A stretch of DNA of 64,000 nucleotides. Source: Mactra quadrangularis (lineage: Eukaryota > Mollusca > Bivalvia > Venerida > Mactridae). A program made the translations under genes and the position numbers. Shown one piece after another: positions 22,705-33,626 of the stretch (position 1 is its first letter; each line of letters starts with the position of its first letter). Location of the stretch: NCBI GenBank assembly GCA_025267735.1, contig CM046295.1, forward strand, positions 18,942,938-19,006,937, read 5' to 3'. The notes under the pieces were generated by a model. The model was not told the DNA's origin. It worked only from the letters and a program-made list of their open reading frames with translations, and did no database searches.

Positions 22705-23126
22705 AGAATGTTACCTTTACATGTTTAGTGGATAGTGGGGCGATGGTTTCCACCATTTGTCAAAGTGCTCTGGATTTAATTGAACCACGACCTGAAATAT
22801 TTTCATTAGATGACCTAGGTCTTGAATTATCGTCTGCTGATGGTTCCAAATTAGATTATATTGGTTATGTAGAATGTCGAGTAAAATTAGAATTTTGTAA
22901 TCTAACTTGGGATGTTCCTTTGTTAGTGGTACCTGATAATGAGTTTGCTCGGTCTTGTCCAGTGATTATTGGTACTAATATTATCCGGATGCTTAGAGAA
23001 TTGAAAAATGACAATATACCAGATCCATGGCGTGTTGGATTAGAATCTTTAGTTTGTAATTCTTATAATTTAAAACTTTTAGGTAAAAAACCAGTGAAGT
23101 TGGCTCCATATGAAACTGTTATTTTG
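22214..23126 (+). repeat. 455-bp tandem duplication of the protease region
   Basis: 22214-22668 and 22672-23126 are the same 455 bp, separated by TTA. One difference was seen (gttagtagtacc versus gttagtggtacc). The 458-bp offset is not a multiple of three, so the second copy lies in another frame. Confidence 0.9.
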
Positions 23127-26100
23127 AATTGCGCAGCTAGAAATATTGATCATGGTGTAAGCCAAGCTGTTACTGAAAGTATGGAAGGTTGTTCTGGTTA
23201 TACTGTCTGTCCACGTCTGGTGAAACTGAAGCAGTCAGGATCTTTTAATAAAGTGGCAATCAAGGTTTGTAATATGTCGGCCAACAGTATAACAATCAAT
23301 CCCAAATCGCCTGTGGCTAAGTTGACTCAGGTTGAGATAGTGGATAACTTGGCCTCCGAGTTACCTAGTGCTTCCGCCGATGATAGGACTACTCAGTCAG
23401 ATCTTGGTATAAAAATCAATACTGCGGATTTGACTTCCGAGCAGCTCTTGAGGGTACATCAGGTATTAGGTAATTGGAAACACGTGTTTTCTACTGGGCC
23501 TACAGATATTGGTTGCGCTAAGAATTTCAAGCATAAAATTGTACTTGAAGATTCGAAGCCGTTCAAGCAACCTTACAGAGAAATATCCCCAGGAATGTAT
23601 GAAGAGGTCCGCCAGCATATTAAAGAAATGTTGCGAGCTGGCGTTATCAGACATTCTGAAAGCCCTTACTCAAGTAACGTTGTTCTTGTTAAGAAAAAGG
23701 ACGGTAGTCTACGTTTCTGTATTGATTGGCGTACATTAAATTCAAAGACTAGGAAAGACGCTTATATGATACCTCGATTTGATGATATTATGGATAGTTT
23801 ACATGGTTCAACTATGTTTTCTAAGTTAGATTTAAGGTCAGGATATTGGAATGTTGAGTTAGAGGAAGAGAGTAAGCCGTACACAGCATTTTCGGTAGGA
23901 AACTTAGGTTTTTATGAGTTTAATCGTCTTGGATTTGGATTATCTAATAGTGGAAGTTGCTTCCAACGTCTGGTTGAACGTACAATGGGTGATTTACATC
24001 TGAAAGAATGTTTAATTTTTATTGATGATATTTTGATATTTTCTCGTACATTTGATGAACATGTCAAAAGATTAGAGGCGGTTTTAAGCAAATTAGCAGA
24101 AAATGGTCTTAAGTTGAAGCCATCTAAATGTGAGTTGTTTATGTCTTCAGTGTCATATCTGGGTCATGTTATTTCAGCCGAGGGTATACATACCGATCCA
24201 GACAAAACTCGTGCGATTAAGAATTGGCCTGTACCACGTACTATTAAGGAATTAAAACAATTTCTAGGTTTCGCTGGATATTATAGGCGTTTTGTAGAAA
24301 AATTCTCATCTATTGTTGAACCTTTGAATAAGTTATTTAAGGGTCACTGTTTTAATGGGAAAAAATCCAGTAAAAAGCGTCGTAAAACAAAGCCTACACC
24401 TTGGTTATGGGGTGATGAGCAACAAAGGGCTTTTGACATGATTATTGCAAAATTGACTTCAGCTCCAATTTTAGCATATGCAGATTATTCTAAGCCTTTC
24501 ATTTTACACACTGATAGTTCAGGTTTAGGTCTAGGTGCTATACTATATCAAAAACAAGAAGATGGAACTGAGAGACCGATAGCATATGCAAGTCGCAGTT
24601 TGAGACCTGGTGAGAAGAATTATCCAGCGCACAAGTTAGAATTTCTTGCTTTGAAATGGGCAGTGACTGAAAAGTTCAACGATTATCTTTGGGGTAACAA
24701 GTTTGAAGTTATTACGGATAACAATCCGCTTACTTATGTTTTGACCTCAGCCAAACTGGATGCAACTGGTCACAGGTGGGTAGCAGCTTTAGCAAATTTT
24801 GACTTTTCAATACGTTATCGAAGCGGGAAGCTCAATACTGATGCTGATGGCCTTAGTAGGGTTCAGCCGTTGTCTCAGAGTGAAATCAAGGCAGTTTGCT
24901 CAGCGGTTAATGCGAATATTCCGTTTATATCTTCATTGGCTATGGGTTCGATCCCCAGTGCCAACGACACTAGTGAAAACTTTAAACATATTTCCAAAGT
25001 AGATTGGAAAATAGAGCAGTCGAAAGATGCGTTATTGTCTAAAATTATTGATGCGTTGAGAAAAGGTAGCCGTCCGAAGAATAAAAATTGTTCTCCGATA
25101 GAACAGAAATATTTCAGACAATGGAACCGTTTTGAGTTACGAGATGGTATTTTGTATAGAAATAGTACAGTAGATAATAAGTTTTGTCAACAATTGGTTC
25201 TACCAGAATCATATCAAAGTATAGCTTTGAAAGGTATTCACGATGATATTGGTCATCCTGGTAAAGAAAAAACTTTGTGGTTCGCAAAGCAACGATTCTA
25301 TTGGTATGGTTTAGAAAAAGATGTTAATACAAAGGTAGAATCATGTGATCGATGTGTTCGCAGAAAAGCTCCCATTCAGGTGGCAGAGTTGGTTAACATA
25401 AAAACGTCTCGCCCTATGGAATTAGTCTGTACTGATTTCCTCTCGTTAGAAGTATCCGAGGGAGGTTATGAACATATATTAGTGATAACTTATCATTTTA
25501 CTAGGTATTCACAAGCTGTGCCGTGCAAAAATCAGTCTGCTTATACTACGGCTAAAGCTTTATATGAAAATTTCTTTCGTTACTATTCATTTCCAGAGAA
25601 ATTGCACAGTGATCAAGGTAGGAATTTTGAAGGTAAGGTTATCAAGGAATTGTGTGAAATTGCAGGTATCAAGAAAACTCGCACTACGCCCTATCACCCG
25701 CAGTCTAATCCGGCTGAACGTTTCAATCAAACATTACTGAAGATGCTTGGAACTTTACAATATGAGCAGAAAAGAAATTGGAAATCATACATTTCTCCGC
25801 TTGTACAAGCGTACAATGCTACTAAAAGTGATGCTACTGGGTTTTCACCCCATTATCTAATGTTCGGTTGGCATCCCAGGCTAGCGGTTGATGTTTATTT
25901 AGGTATTGGCGAAAATGAAGGGTGCATAGATAAGCATACGTATGCTCAGAAACTTAAAGATAGGATGAACTATGCGTACAAATTAGCAACGGATGAGTCC
26001 GCAAAGCAAGCAGCTAGGGGTAAAGCACAATATGATCGTAAGGCTAGAGCTTCCAAGTTGGAAATAGGTGACCGAGTTTTGGTTTTGTCGGTTGGACACA

Positions 26101-26639
26101 AAGGGAAACATAAATTGTCTGATCGTTGGGAAGAACATCCATACAGGATTGTTGCTATTCCTAACTCGGAGATACCTGTGTACGATGTTCAACGCGAAGA
26201 CGGCCAGGGTCGGATTCGAACTTTACATCGTAATATGTTATTGCAATTCAATTTTTTACCTCAAGGTCATGAGATACAAACTCGTCCTCGTCGTCGTGTC
26301 AAAGAGAGAAATAATATGCATGAAGTTAATTATTCAGATTCATCTTCAGAATCGGATTCTTCCACGTCAGTATATATAATACCACAAAGAAGATATCTAC
26401 GGAGTGCTTCACAAGGTAACCATTCTTCAAACAATGAACAGTCTAATAGCATCGATTCGATTCACCATGAAACGTTATCCAGTAATGATAGTGGTGAGCA
26501 GTCGGTGGTTCTTAATCCACGTAGGTCGAACAGAATTCGTAAACCACCAGACCGTTACGGTGAATGGATAAATAGTATATCCGCTGGGAAACCTCACATA
26601 GAGGCGTATATTGGTGAATATATAGAAACTTTGGTTTGA
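22656..26639 (+). CDS. Pol: protease copy 2, RT, RNase H, integrase
   Basis: Numbering from the codon at 22728. Protease DSG at 2-4; reverse transcriptase about 280-480 with catalytic D368 (KLDLRSGYW) and FIDD at 431-434; RNase H about 570-710 with D596 (HTDSS), D664 (TDNN) and D707; integrase zinc finger H838/H843/C873/C876; integrase core D903, D962 and E997; then a chromatin/DNA-binding C-terminus and a serine-rich tail. It copies and integrates the element. The frame has no ATG near its start and would be reached only through the broken upstream segment. Y922 stands where related integrases have a conserved D in the V.TD.FT motif (GAT to TAT at 25491). All core catalytic residues remain. 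Confidence 0.9.
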   Translation, partial: NCYFVIGDSNQGNVSIENVTFTCLVDSGAMVSTICQSALDLIEPRPEIFSLDDLGLELSSADGSKLDYIGYVECRVKLEFCNLTWDVPLLVVPDNEFARSCPVIIGTNIIRMLRELKNDNIPDPWRVGLESLVCNSYNLKLLGKKPVKLAPYETVILNCAARNIDHGVSQAVTESMEGCSGYTVCPRLVKLKQSGSFNKVAIKVCNMSANSITINPKSPVAKLTQVEIVDNLASELPSASADDRTTQSDLGIKINTADLTSEQLLRVHQVLGNWKHVFSTGPTDIGCAKNFKHKIVLEDSKPFKQPYREISPGMYEEVRQHIKEMLRAGVIRHSESPYSSNVVLVKKKDGSLRFCIDWRTLNSKTRKDAYMIPRFDDIMDSLHGSTMFSKLDLRSGYWNVELEEESKPYTAFSVGNLGFYEFNRLGFGLSNSGSCFQRLVERTMGDLHLKECLIFIDDILIFSRTFDEHVKRLEAVLSKLAENGLKLKPSKCELFMSSVSYLGHVISAEGIHTDPDKTRAIKNWPVPRTIKELKQFLGFAGYYRRFVEKFSSIVEPLNKLFKGHCFNGKKSSKKRRKTKPTPWLWGDEQQRAFDMIIAKLTSAPILAYADYSKPFILHTDSSGLGLGAILYQKQEDGTERPIAYASRSLRPGEKNYPAHKLEFLALKWAVTEKFNDYLWGNKFEVITDNNPLTYVLTSAKLDATGHRWVAALANFDFSIRYRSGKLNTDADGLSRVQPLSQSEIKAVCSAVNANIPFISSLAMGSIPSANDTSENFKHISKVDWKIEQSKDALLSKIIDALRKGSRPKNKNCSPIEQKYFRQWNRFELRDGILYRNSTVDNKFCQQLVLPESYQSIALKGIHDDIGHPGKEKTLWFAKQRFYWYGLEKDVNTKVESCDRCVRRKAPIQVAELVNIKTSRPMELVCTDFLSLEVSEGGYEHILVITYHFTRYSQAVPCKNQSAYTTAKALYENFFRYYSFPEKLHSDQGRNFEGKVIKELCEIAGIKKTRTTPYHPQSNPAERFNQTLLKMLGTLQYEQKRNWKSYISPLVQAYNATKSDATGFSPHYLMFGWHPRLAVDVYLGIGENEGCIDKHTYAQKLKDRMNYAYKLATDESAKQAARGKAQYDRKARASKLEIGDRVLVLSVGHKGKHKLSDRWEEHPYRIVAIPNSEIPVYDVQREDGQGRIRTLHRNMLLQFNFLPQGHEIQTRPRRRVKERNNMHEVNYSDSSSESDSSTSVYIIPQRRYLRSASQGNHSSNNEQSNSIDSIHHETLSSNDSGEQSVVLNPRRSNRIRKPPDRYGEWINSISAGKPHIEAYIGEYIETLV

Positions 26640-27070
26640 ACACTGTGTTACTTTAAGGTAAATTATGAGTATTACTGGTAATTGTTATGTAAGTGTGCTT
26701 GAGTTTGTTTGGTTGGTTTCCAAACGCGTATTGACTTTTGATTTCATCGTTTTACATTTGTTACTGGATATGTATAAATGACTTCGATGATCTCTCTTAC
26801 TTGTGATTGTGTGCTTTTTCTTATTTTTCTGAGAAGTATTACAATTTGTATATAATAGAAAAAGCTCATTGTCGTTTTGATATATGACAAGATATGAAAA
26901 TTGAATTCGAGATTATGGATCGTAAGATAAGTAATTGTTGCTTGCGATTGTATATTGTATATTATTATCTGATTACAACATGTTTAGCTTAAATTCTAAC
27001 ATATAAAATTTGTTTTTCAGAATTATGTAACTGTAATTATTGTAGTTGGAAATGCCAGGAGTCATTTCAA
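26640..27070 (+). other. Retrotransposon 3' untranslated region
   Basis: No env or other long ORF; AT-rich sequence between the Pol stop and the polypurine tract. Confidence 0.6.
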
Positions 27071-27085
27071 TGTGGGGAGAGAGTA
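27071..27085 (+). other. Polypurine tract
   Basis: tgtggggagagagta directly before the 3' LTR; the plus-strand primer site of the element. Confidence 0.8.
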
Positions 27086-27616
27086 TGTTACCCAGGTTTT
27101 AGTTATTGATTTATTATGTGTACATATGTAGGTAGCCATAACAGTATGTAGTTAAATAATTAGTTATTGGTTTATGCATAACGTAGTGTAACTGTATTTA
27201 AACTTTAAAAGTTCATATCAGTGTACTGCACGGGAATTGTTGAATTTACGTGCGTAGCTATTTTTATTGTAGAAATAAACTGACAGTTCTCTGGTATCTA
27301 GGAATTTAGTTAGATCTTGCTTTTATCACGGGTTTTTGTAGTAATGTAAGGATTTTGTGAATTCAGTGAAATCCGTGCGTAGATGGCGCGAATATTGCCT
27401 ATATAAGTACGCGTATTCATCGTTTTACTGTCACTTCTCATTTTGCGTTTGGTTAACTCGTACGTTTATACTACTATTATTGGCGTTGTCTATGATTATT
27501 GTTATGGAATCATTTTAGCCTGGCTGTATTGTTGTATTGCTGTATTGCAGTATTTTGTAACTAATATATTTGAACACTACACCCTCGTTGTCTTTCTATA
27601 TTCAACCTGGTTTACA
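27086..27616 (+). repeat. 3' LTR
   Basis: 531 bp, read line by line against the 5' LTR without a difference. Followed by TCAT (27617-27620), the right target-site copy, and then by unit-2 sequence continuous with the empty site in unit 4. Confidence 0.95.
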
Positions 27617-28375
27617 TCATTTAGACATTTTTTTCAAATTGAAGACATTTTGCTTTTGATTCTGTCCAAAATAATGGTCGATTTTGCATTTGAATATCGC
27701 CGTTTTTCATGCAAGACTATAAAGATTTTTTATAGTAAAAATACTAAAGAATTTGCCTATTAATGTAACAGGGTGATTATTTTATGTTATATATTACATT
27801 AAATTTCCTAGTTTAAGGGAGACGACTCAAAAACCTTAATTTATTGATTGTATACTGGTTATTTCCCTTTATACTTATGTATTAAATATGTTTTTATAAA
27901 GCCTGATTAAATTATATGCGGCGGGAAAATATCATGCTTTTTTAGTGATTTCAATCATAATTACATATAATAAACTGGTTTAGACATTTTTTTAGTCATT
28001 GGCCACTCCTTTTTATAAAACTGTATTTTTGAATATCACATATCTTAATAAAATATAGGTTATTTTGAGAATCTTGAGATGTATTCATTAACTTGCGCGA
28101 TATTTTACTTCAACAGAAATGTAGTAACTTAATTGAGTCATATTGTCTAAGGTAAAGTCTATTTAATATAAAGTAGTAACAAATGTTGTTTAATGTTGCA
28201 TGAATTAATATTTCACTGAACCTATACTTTATATGTCACCTTTATTTTGCAGATATTATGATTAATAGAAACACAGATTGAAAGATGACTTGATGAGATA
28301 GTAAAATTGTAATAAACGTCCTATCCATAATTGGTAGGTTTTTTGTAATTATTATTATGTAATTAAGTATATTTA

Positions 28376-28670
28376 TTAACCAGGTTTTCAACGAAAACTG
28401 AGTTATTGTAATGCTGAAGTCAGCAAGCGGGTGGGCGGACAGGCGTCAGCTTTTGGTTTCTGCTCAATAACACTAGTTTGCTTCAGCCTAAACTTGGTGT
28501 ATCAGTAGATTATATCAAGAGGCAGCTTGGATTGCTACTCAGGTGTCTGCAATCAAGGTCAAGGTCACTGACACTAAAAAAAGAAGTTCAGTTTCCGCTC
28601 AAAAACTTTAGTTTGCTTTGACCTATTGACACCAAACTTGGTGTATGGGTAGCTTATATCAATACGGTAC
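28376..28670 (+). repeat. Dispersed repeat upstream of gene 2
   Basis: Begins with the inverted pair aaccaggttttcaacgaaaa / ctgagtt, then the 'accaaacttggtgtat' repeats and tcaaggtcaaggtca at 28553-28567. Same block as 5790-6060, with part of the first repeat lost. Confidence 0.6.
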
Positions 28671-29164
28671 ATGTATTATAACTAAGAATTACTAGTTGGG
28701 TTTGTTTCTGCCACCACACAAACATGTATGGATCAGTAATTTGCATATGGGGAAATATTGGACTGAAATTACTGACCCTTACATATCTGCGTAATGACAG
28801 TAACTCTATTTTAAAATGCCGATTTTTAATCTAACAAAAACGAGGCAATTTCTACTTTTTCTAAAATGAAGTTAACACTTCAAAAGGGGAAAAAAGATGG
28901 ACAATATTTTTTTCTTAAAAGCTTGAGTCTTTGACGCATGACGCCCGGCAAAATGAATCACTGCCGAAATTCATGAAAATATTTCTACTTTTGATATTTT
29001 TTTAAATTGAATAAGGGGAAAATGATTTTGATGGGGATTTTTTTCTGGCGGCAGACCCTGACTATCAGCGTCAATTTGTTAAGGAAAACCCCTGGCCCTT
29101 GTTCATCTATTTTCAAATTTACATGACTTGAATATTATAACAACTGATATCTGTCTTTTCAGAA

Positions 29165-30919
29165 ATGGCTACATCAGGCAATCAAACGATGAATTCAAGT
29201 ATAAAAGGATCAGACTTCGTGTATGATCTTGTGTGTAAACCTTGCCATCTTGATGATATAGCAAAACCTGCATTTGGATATTGTACTGATTGCGATGAAC
29301 ATCTTTGTTCCATGTGCTATGTTAACCACAAGAAATTGAGACCAAGTAGACATCATAAACTATTGGATTCCAGTTCTATGCCTCAAACACAAACACTTGA
29401 TGACACAGACCCAACAGTAGATGAAGGACAATCTGATCGTCTTACTACGCCTTGCAGGAGACATAGCGAGGAGAACATCAAGTTTTACTGCAATGATCAC
29501 AACGAGACACTTTGCAGCGTTTGTGTCACTTTGAATCATACCAAGCCTTGTAAAGTTGATTATATCCCCGATATCTCCAAAACTGTCCTGAATAGCGATA
29601 TCTTACGAGAGATAATTGCTAGAGCACGGTCCATTAAGGTCAAGTGTGACTCAGTGAAGAATAGAATATCACAGGATACACAACAAACCATAGCTTCTTT
29701 AAAAAAATCACAGTCTGATTTGAAGAAATACAGAAGTGACCTAAATAGGAAACTCGATAGCCAGGAAAAAGAAATTACCAAGAAGATTACTGATTTGACG
29801 GTAGAAAATAACAACAAAGTAAAGAGCACTGGAACAAAATGCGATGTTATGAAAGCAGATACTCAGCTGCAAAAGGATATACTTAACCAAATGAATAAAT
29901 CCAAACAGCCGAATCAACTATTTATAGAAATACAACAAACCAGAAAAATCCTAGACGAATATGAGGACAGTCTACAATCTATTGAAAGCCAACATCACCT
30001 TGATAAGTATCAGTTTATACCAAATACAGCTATACTTAAAGCGGAAAACGTACTTGGGACGATATCATCACAGCAACAAGTAATGTCACCATCTACCCAC
30101 TCCAATATACCATCACAAAGACATCAGCGTACAAATATCCAACCAACAAACAAGGATGAAATATTGGTGAAAACAAGTGGAGACCAGGGTGAGTGTTGGA
30201 TCACAGGTATAAATGAAATAGTACCTGATATTTTGGTATTAGCTGATCGTAACAACCGGTCAATCAAACTTGTTGATGTACAGAGTAAATCGGTAACATC
30301 AACACTCAGACTAGAACTTCAACCCTGGGATATAACAACAATATCTACATCAGAAGTTGCTGTCACCGTACCTGTTCGACAATATATACAGTTTGTTACA
30401 GTATCTAACATGCTGGGGAAATCTCGTAGGATAAATACCAATGGTCAATGTCATGGTATATGTTATCATCAAGATAAACTTATTGTTACATACTGTTCTC
30501 CTAGTAAACTTGAAATACTTGATATGAAAGGTAAAGTGATCAGATCAATAACCACAGATACAACAGGTAACAATATATTCTCTGACCCATACTATGTACA
30601 AGCTACCAACAAAAACATTTATATCTCTGATTTTGATAACAACAACATATTCATGGTAGATTATAACGGTAATGTTATATCTAGATGTAAAGTGAAGGAT
30701 CCTTTTGGACTGGCTGTGTTAAAGGATAGCAGTATTTTAATATGTTCCAATAAACTATATCAACTAACGGAAGATATAAAGAAGTGTACTGTTATGTTAC
30801 AAGATGTAGAAGGTCCTCAAGCTATATGTGTAAATCATCAACATAGTAAAGTATATATTAGTAGGGATAGTGGTTATGACAGCAAGACAGACAACAATAT
30901 TCTTGTATGGAACATATAA
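29165..30919 (+). CDS. B-box / coiled-coil / NHL-propeller protein (TRIM-like, RING-less), copy 2
   Basis: 584 aa, intronless, ATG two bases after the acceptor ctgtcttttcag. Same layout as copy 1. It is the most divergent of the four around B-box 2: a DEGQSDR insert precedes it, and CRRHSEENIKFYC with HNETLC replaces CEKHSQKCIEYYC with HKVTLC; zinc ligands are kept. In the propeller it has its own variant at each variable site (ADRNNRSIK, RLELQPWD, VPVRQY, YCSPSK, SDFDNNNIF, VKDPFG) and lacks three residues after LICS. The retrotransposon lies about 1.5 kb upstream and may affect its 5' exon or promoter. Likely the same recognition role as the others, by inference. Confidence 0.9.
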   Translation: MATSGNQTMNSSIKGSDFVYDLVCKPCHLDDIAKPAFGYCTDCDEHLCSMCYVNHKKLRPSRHHKLLDSSSMPQTQTLDDTDPTVDEGQSDRLTTPCRRHSEENIKFYCNDHNETLCSVCVTLNHTKPCKVDYIPDISKTVLNSDILREIIARARSIKVKCDSVKNRISQDTQQTIASLKKSQSDLKKYRSDLNRKLDSQEKEITKKITDLTVENNNKVKSTGTKCDVMKADTQLQKDILNQMNKSKQPNQLFIEIQQTRKILDEYEDSLQSIESQHHLDKYQFIPNTAILKAENVLGTISSQQQVMSPSTHSNIPSQRHQRTNIQPTNKDEILVKTSGDQGECWITGINEIVPDILVLADRNNRSIKLVDVQSKSVTSTLRLELQPWDITTISTSEVAVTVPVRQYIQFVTVSNMLGKSRRINTNGQCHGICYHQDKLIVTYCSPSKLEILDMKGKVIRSITTDTTGNNIFSDPYYVQATNKNIYISDFDNNNIFMVDYNGNVISRCKVKDPFGLAVLKDSSILICSNKLYQLTEDIKKCTVMLQDVEGPQAICVNHQHSKVYISRDSGYDSKTDNNILVWNI

Positions 30920-31460
30920 ATATTCTCATCAATTCGTACTTTACATTATATATCATCAGTTTGACATCACACTTCTTGTATTGAATATTTGACTTTATAT
31001 GTACATTGACATTAATTATGTTCAGACTTATCTTAACAGTTTTAATCAAAGTACTGAATGTACTCTAAAGTCAAGAGACAAAAATGTTGTCATTTTACTA
31101 TCAATATATATTTGTTAGACGTACATATCATTATATAGGATGTTGAAGTTTTTTAGTATAGAACAAGGGCAAGTGTTTTTATGGAACATATGAATATACA
31201 AAATCGTGTACATTAACTTTAATTATGATCAAAACTTAGATCTTAAAAATCAAAGTATTGAACATACTGAAACGTCAAGTAACATTATTGCTGACATATG
31301 GTAATATAAGGGAAAGTGCTTTTTATGGAACATATAAATATATATGTACATTAACTTTAATTATGATCAAAACTTAAATCTTTAATATCAAAGTACTGAA
31401 CGTATGAAACATCAAGAACCTCTATTGCTGACATGCAGTGCTTGAGACAAAACAAAACCT
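30920..31460 (+). repeat. Degenerate tandem copies of the gene 2 3' end
   Basis: About 50 bp past the stop, gacatcacacttcttgtatt would encode DITLLVLNI before a stop, echoing the gene's end. Further copies at about 31170-31300 and 31320-31440 (ttttatggaacatatraata, then ttaactttaattatgatc). Confidence 0.6.
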
Positions 31461-31489
31461 AACTTTACGGTTGTAAACAATGTACTGAA

Positions 31490-31705
31490 TATACGGTACC
31501 CATTTGAAATTTGGAGACATTTCCACTTTATAGGCCTATATAAAATTAATAGTTTTTATCTATAACAGATTATTTTCTTATGTTATTTAGTTTTGCTTTG
31601 TGTTTTGGTTATCATTATAACTAAGACTAGTCTATTCAAATTGCATAAAAATATGTCATTGAAAATAATTACAATAAACATTACTTTGGAGGCTTAGAGG
31701 TTTGT
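31490..31705. mobile_element. Truncated Tc1/mariner-like MITE (unit 2)
   Basis: Diverged relative of 35540-35918: shares tttggagacattt and the interior ttagttttgctt...ggttatcat. The right terminus is gone. The same remnant is at 42890-43110 in unit 3. Confidence 0.5.
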
Positions 31706-31794
31706 AGTTCATGAGTTGTGTGTTTTGACAATATTTACTGAACGACACGTAACATAGAACCAAATAAACCCAGGTCTGTAGTGCTATTGTATTT

Positions 31795-32035
31795 TTTTCT
31801 GTTTTTATTTGGTTTAATGCCGTAGCTACACATTGTACAGGTCATGTAACAGCAGCCAGTCAACCTACTCACTCCTCCTGGATTTAGCTATTAACCAACT
31901 ACTAAGCGCATTATTTCAACTCACAACTGCCTTACATAATTAAGAACCATTGGTAGGAGGGAGAATGGCCATAGAAAACATTTCATGACCAAGCTTCAGT
32001 AGACTTGCATGCTACCAACAGAGGTAGCCAGGCGG
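31795..32035 (-). mobile_element. tRNA-derived SINE, minus orientation (unit 2, copy C)
   Basis: Body with cctactcactcctcctgg and ggtaggagggagaatggc; truncated head that keeps the A-box side (tagacttgcatgctacca). Only units 2 and 3 have this copy. Confidence 0.55.
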
Positions 32036-32215
32036 CTTAGTGCAGTTGGTAGCGCACCAGGATCAAGTGTTCCGAAAGAGGAACGGATTCAAATTCCCCC
32101 AGGGAGTTTATAACTTCCTTGAAAATTTGACAATAATGTCAAATTTCCTTCATAAATGGGTATATGGAATAAGATGTATGTGTAATTTTCAAGCATTGTG
32201 GAAGGTAATTTGATT
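32028..32215 (+). mobile_element. tRNA-derived SINE, + orientation (unit 2)
   Basis: A-box tgcagttggtagcgcacc and B-box-like ggattcaaattcc, then the ggtatatggaataagatg body. Counterpart of 10895. Confidence 0.6.
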
Positions 32216-32284
32216 ACTGATTTAAGACAAATGTCCAGGAAAGCTAGGTTAGGTGCGCTGGGCGCAGTTATATTACCTAGAAGT

Positions 32285-32548
32285 GTGTTTACAACCTACT
32301 CACTGTTCCTGGAAAGGCTAAATTTCTGGATTAAGTTGTAAACCAGTCAATAGACACATACAGATATGTACTTCCTTCAGTGTATGAAAACTGTCCTACA
32401 TGATAATGAAGCAGGAGTAGGAGGGCAAAATTGACGCAGATATAGTTTAATGGCAAAACTCCATGTAAGCATTCCCGTCTTGGTATCGAACCCTAAACAT
32501 TCAATCTGTAGACTTGTTCTCTACCAACTGAGCTAGCCGGGCAGCTTC
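32285..32548 (-). mobile_element. tRNA-derived SINE, minus orientation (unit 2, copy A)
   Basis: Counterpart of 11158-11422 with a better-kept head: ggtatcgaacc B-box side and taccaactgagctagccgg A-box side. Confidence 0.65.
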
Positions 32549-32741
32549 TACAATATTAATGACAAGATATTGTAAAAAAAACATAATTATTACAAATTCT
32601 TTATTTTAGTTTTTTTTGTTGAAAAAACAAATGACACCATACATTTCATAATATAGAATAAATTATTTTAAATCCCTTATTGTACTAATACACAGTTTAT
32701 ATACAACATAATTTAATTAATAAAACAGAGAAAAAAATAAT

Positions 32742-32874
32742 ATGGTGTCATATTTCTGCCATTAGATGACCACCTAACTAGCAAGTAAATAAAATGATAA
32801 TCTAGTTACTTAACTGGTTAACTACTAAATAAACTGGTTAATTATTTGGTTATCTGGTGGCAGAAATATACCAC
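32742..32874. repeat. Small fold-back element (unit 2)
   Basis: Counterpart of 11612-11744: catatttctgcca and tggcagaaatata arms. Confidence 0.5.
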
Positions 32875-33330
32875 AATAGGTTGATGTGTTTTTTTTAACA
32901 CTGATCTGAAGTCCCATACAGGTTAGTCAAAAATAATTTGATTAAAATAATACATCAAAAACAAATAGTTCAAAAATTGAACAAAAGCATACTCTCTAGA
33001 GTAAAATGTCAACATAAACTATTGCCTAGCTCTCACTGTGATTTGGACACCCGGGCAAATCTTAGCCACACCGTGATGAACAGCATTTAATTGAATCAGT
33101 GACAACCGGGTATTAGCCCCGGAGAATTTTAAAATATACCACCGGGATTCACTGGGAAGCGAAACCAATACCGGCACATTCAAGGGATATCCAGGTCATC
33201 ACTGTAGCCCTCACAGCATGACCCTTCTCTTTACCTAAAGACCAACGGGTTTAACTGCAGTAAACCAACAATGAGTATAGTCTGTGTCCAAGGTGGAGAT
33301 ACAATGAATCCCGGTTTTGCCGCCACGTTA

Positions 33331-33626
33331 TCTTCTTTTTGTTGGATTTAATGGCGTAGCAACACATTTTATAGGTTATATCGCGGCGGTTCGTTCACCT
33401 ATACTCGCTGTTCCTGGAAAGGCTAAATCTATGGATTTGGCTGTTTACCAACTACTAGGTGCACACTTCCTTCAGTGACTGACTACTGTCCTATATGATT
33501 TGAATTAGTGGTAGGAGGAAGAATGGCTGTAGAAATTATTTAATGACCAAGCTCAACAAAAAATGCCCGGCCCGGGAAACGAATCCACAACCCCTCGATC
33601 AGTAGACTTGTGTCTAGATCTCTTCA
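33331..33626 (-). mobile_element. tRNA-derived SINE, minus orientation (unit 2, copy B)
   Basis: Counterpart of 12227-12520, same body and degenerate right-end head. Confidence 0.6.

Larger units (their letters stand above)
19686..27616 (+). mobile_element. Ty3/Gypsy LTR retrotransposon, 7.93 kb
   Basis: Complete layout: 531-bp LTRs with TG...CA ends, PBS, Gag, Pol in the order protease-RT-RNase H-integrase, polypurine tract, and a TCAT target duplication. The order with integrase last places it in Ty3/Gypsy (Metaviridae). No env ORF. The LTRs show no difference by eye, so the insertion is recent. It is probably not autonomous because of a protease-region duplication and an integrase substitution. 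Confidence 0.95.
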
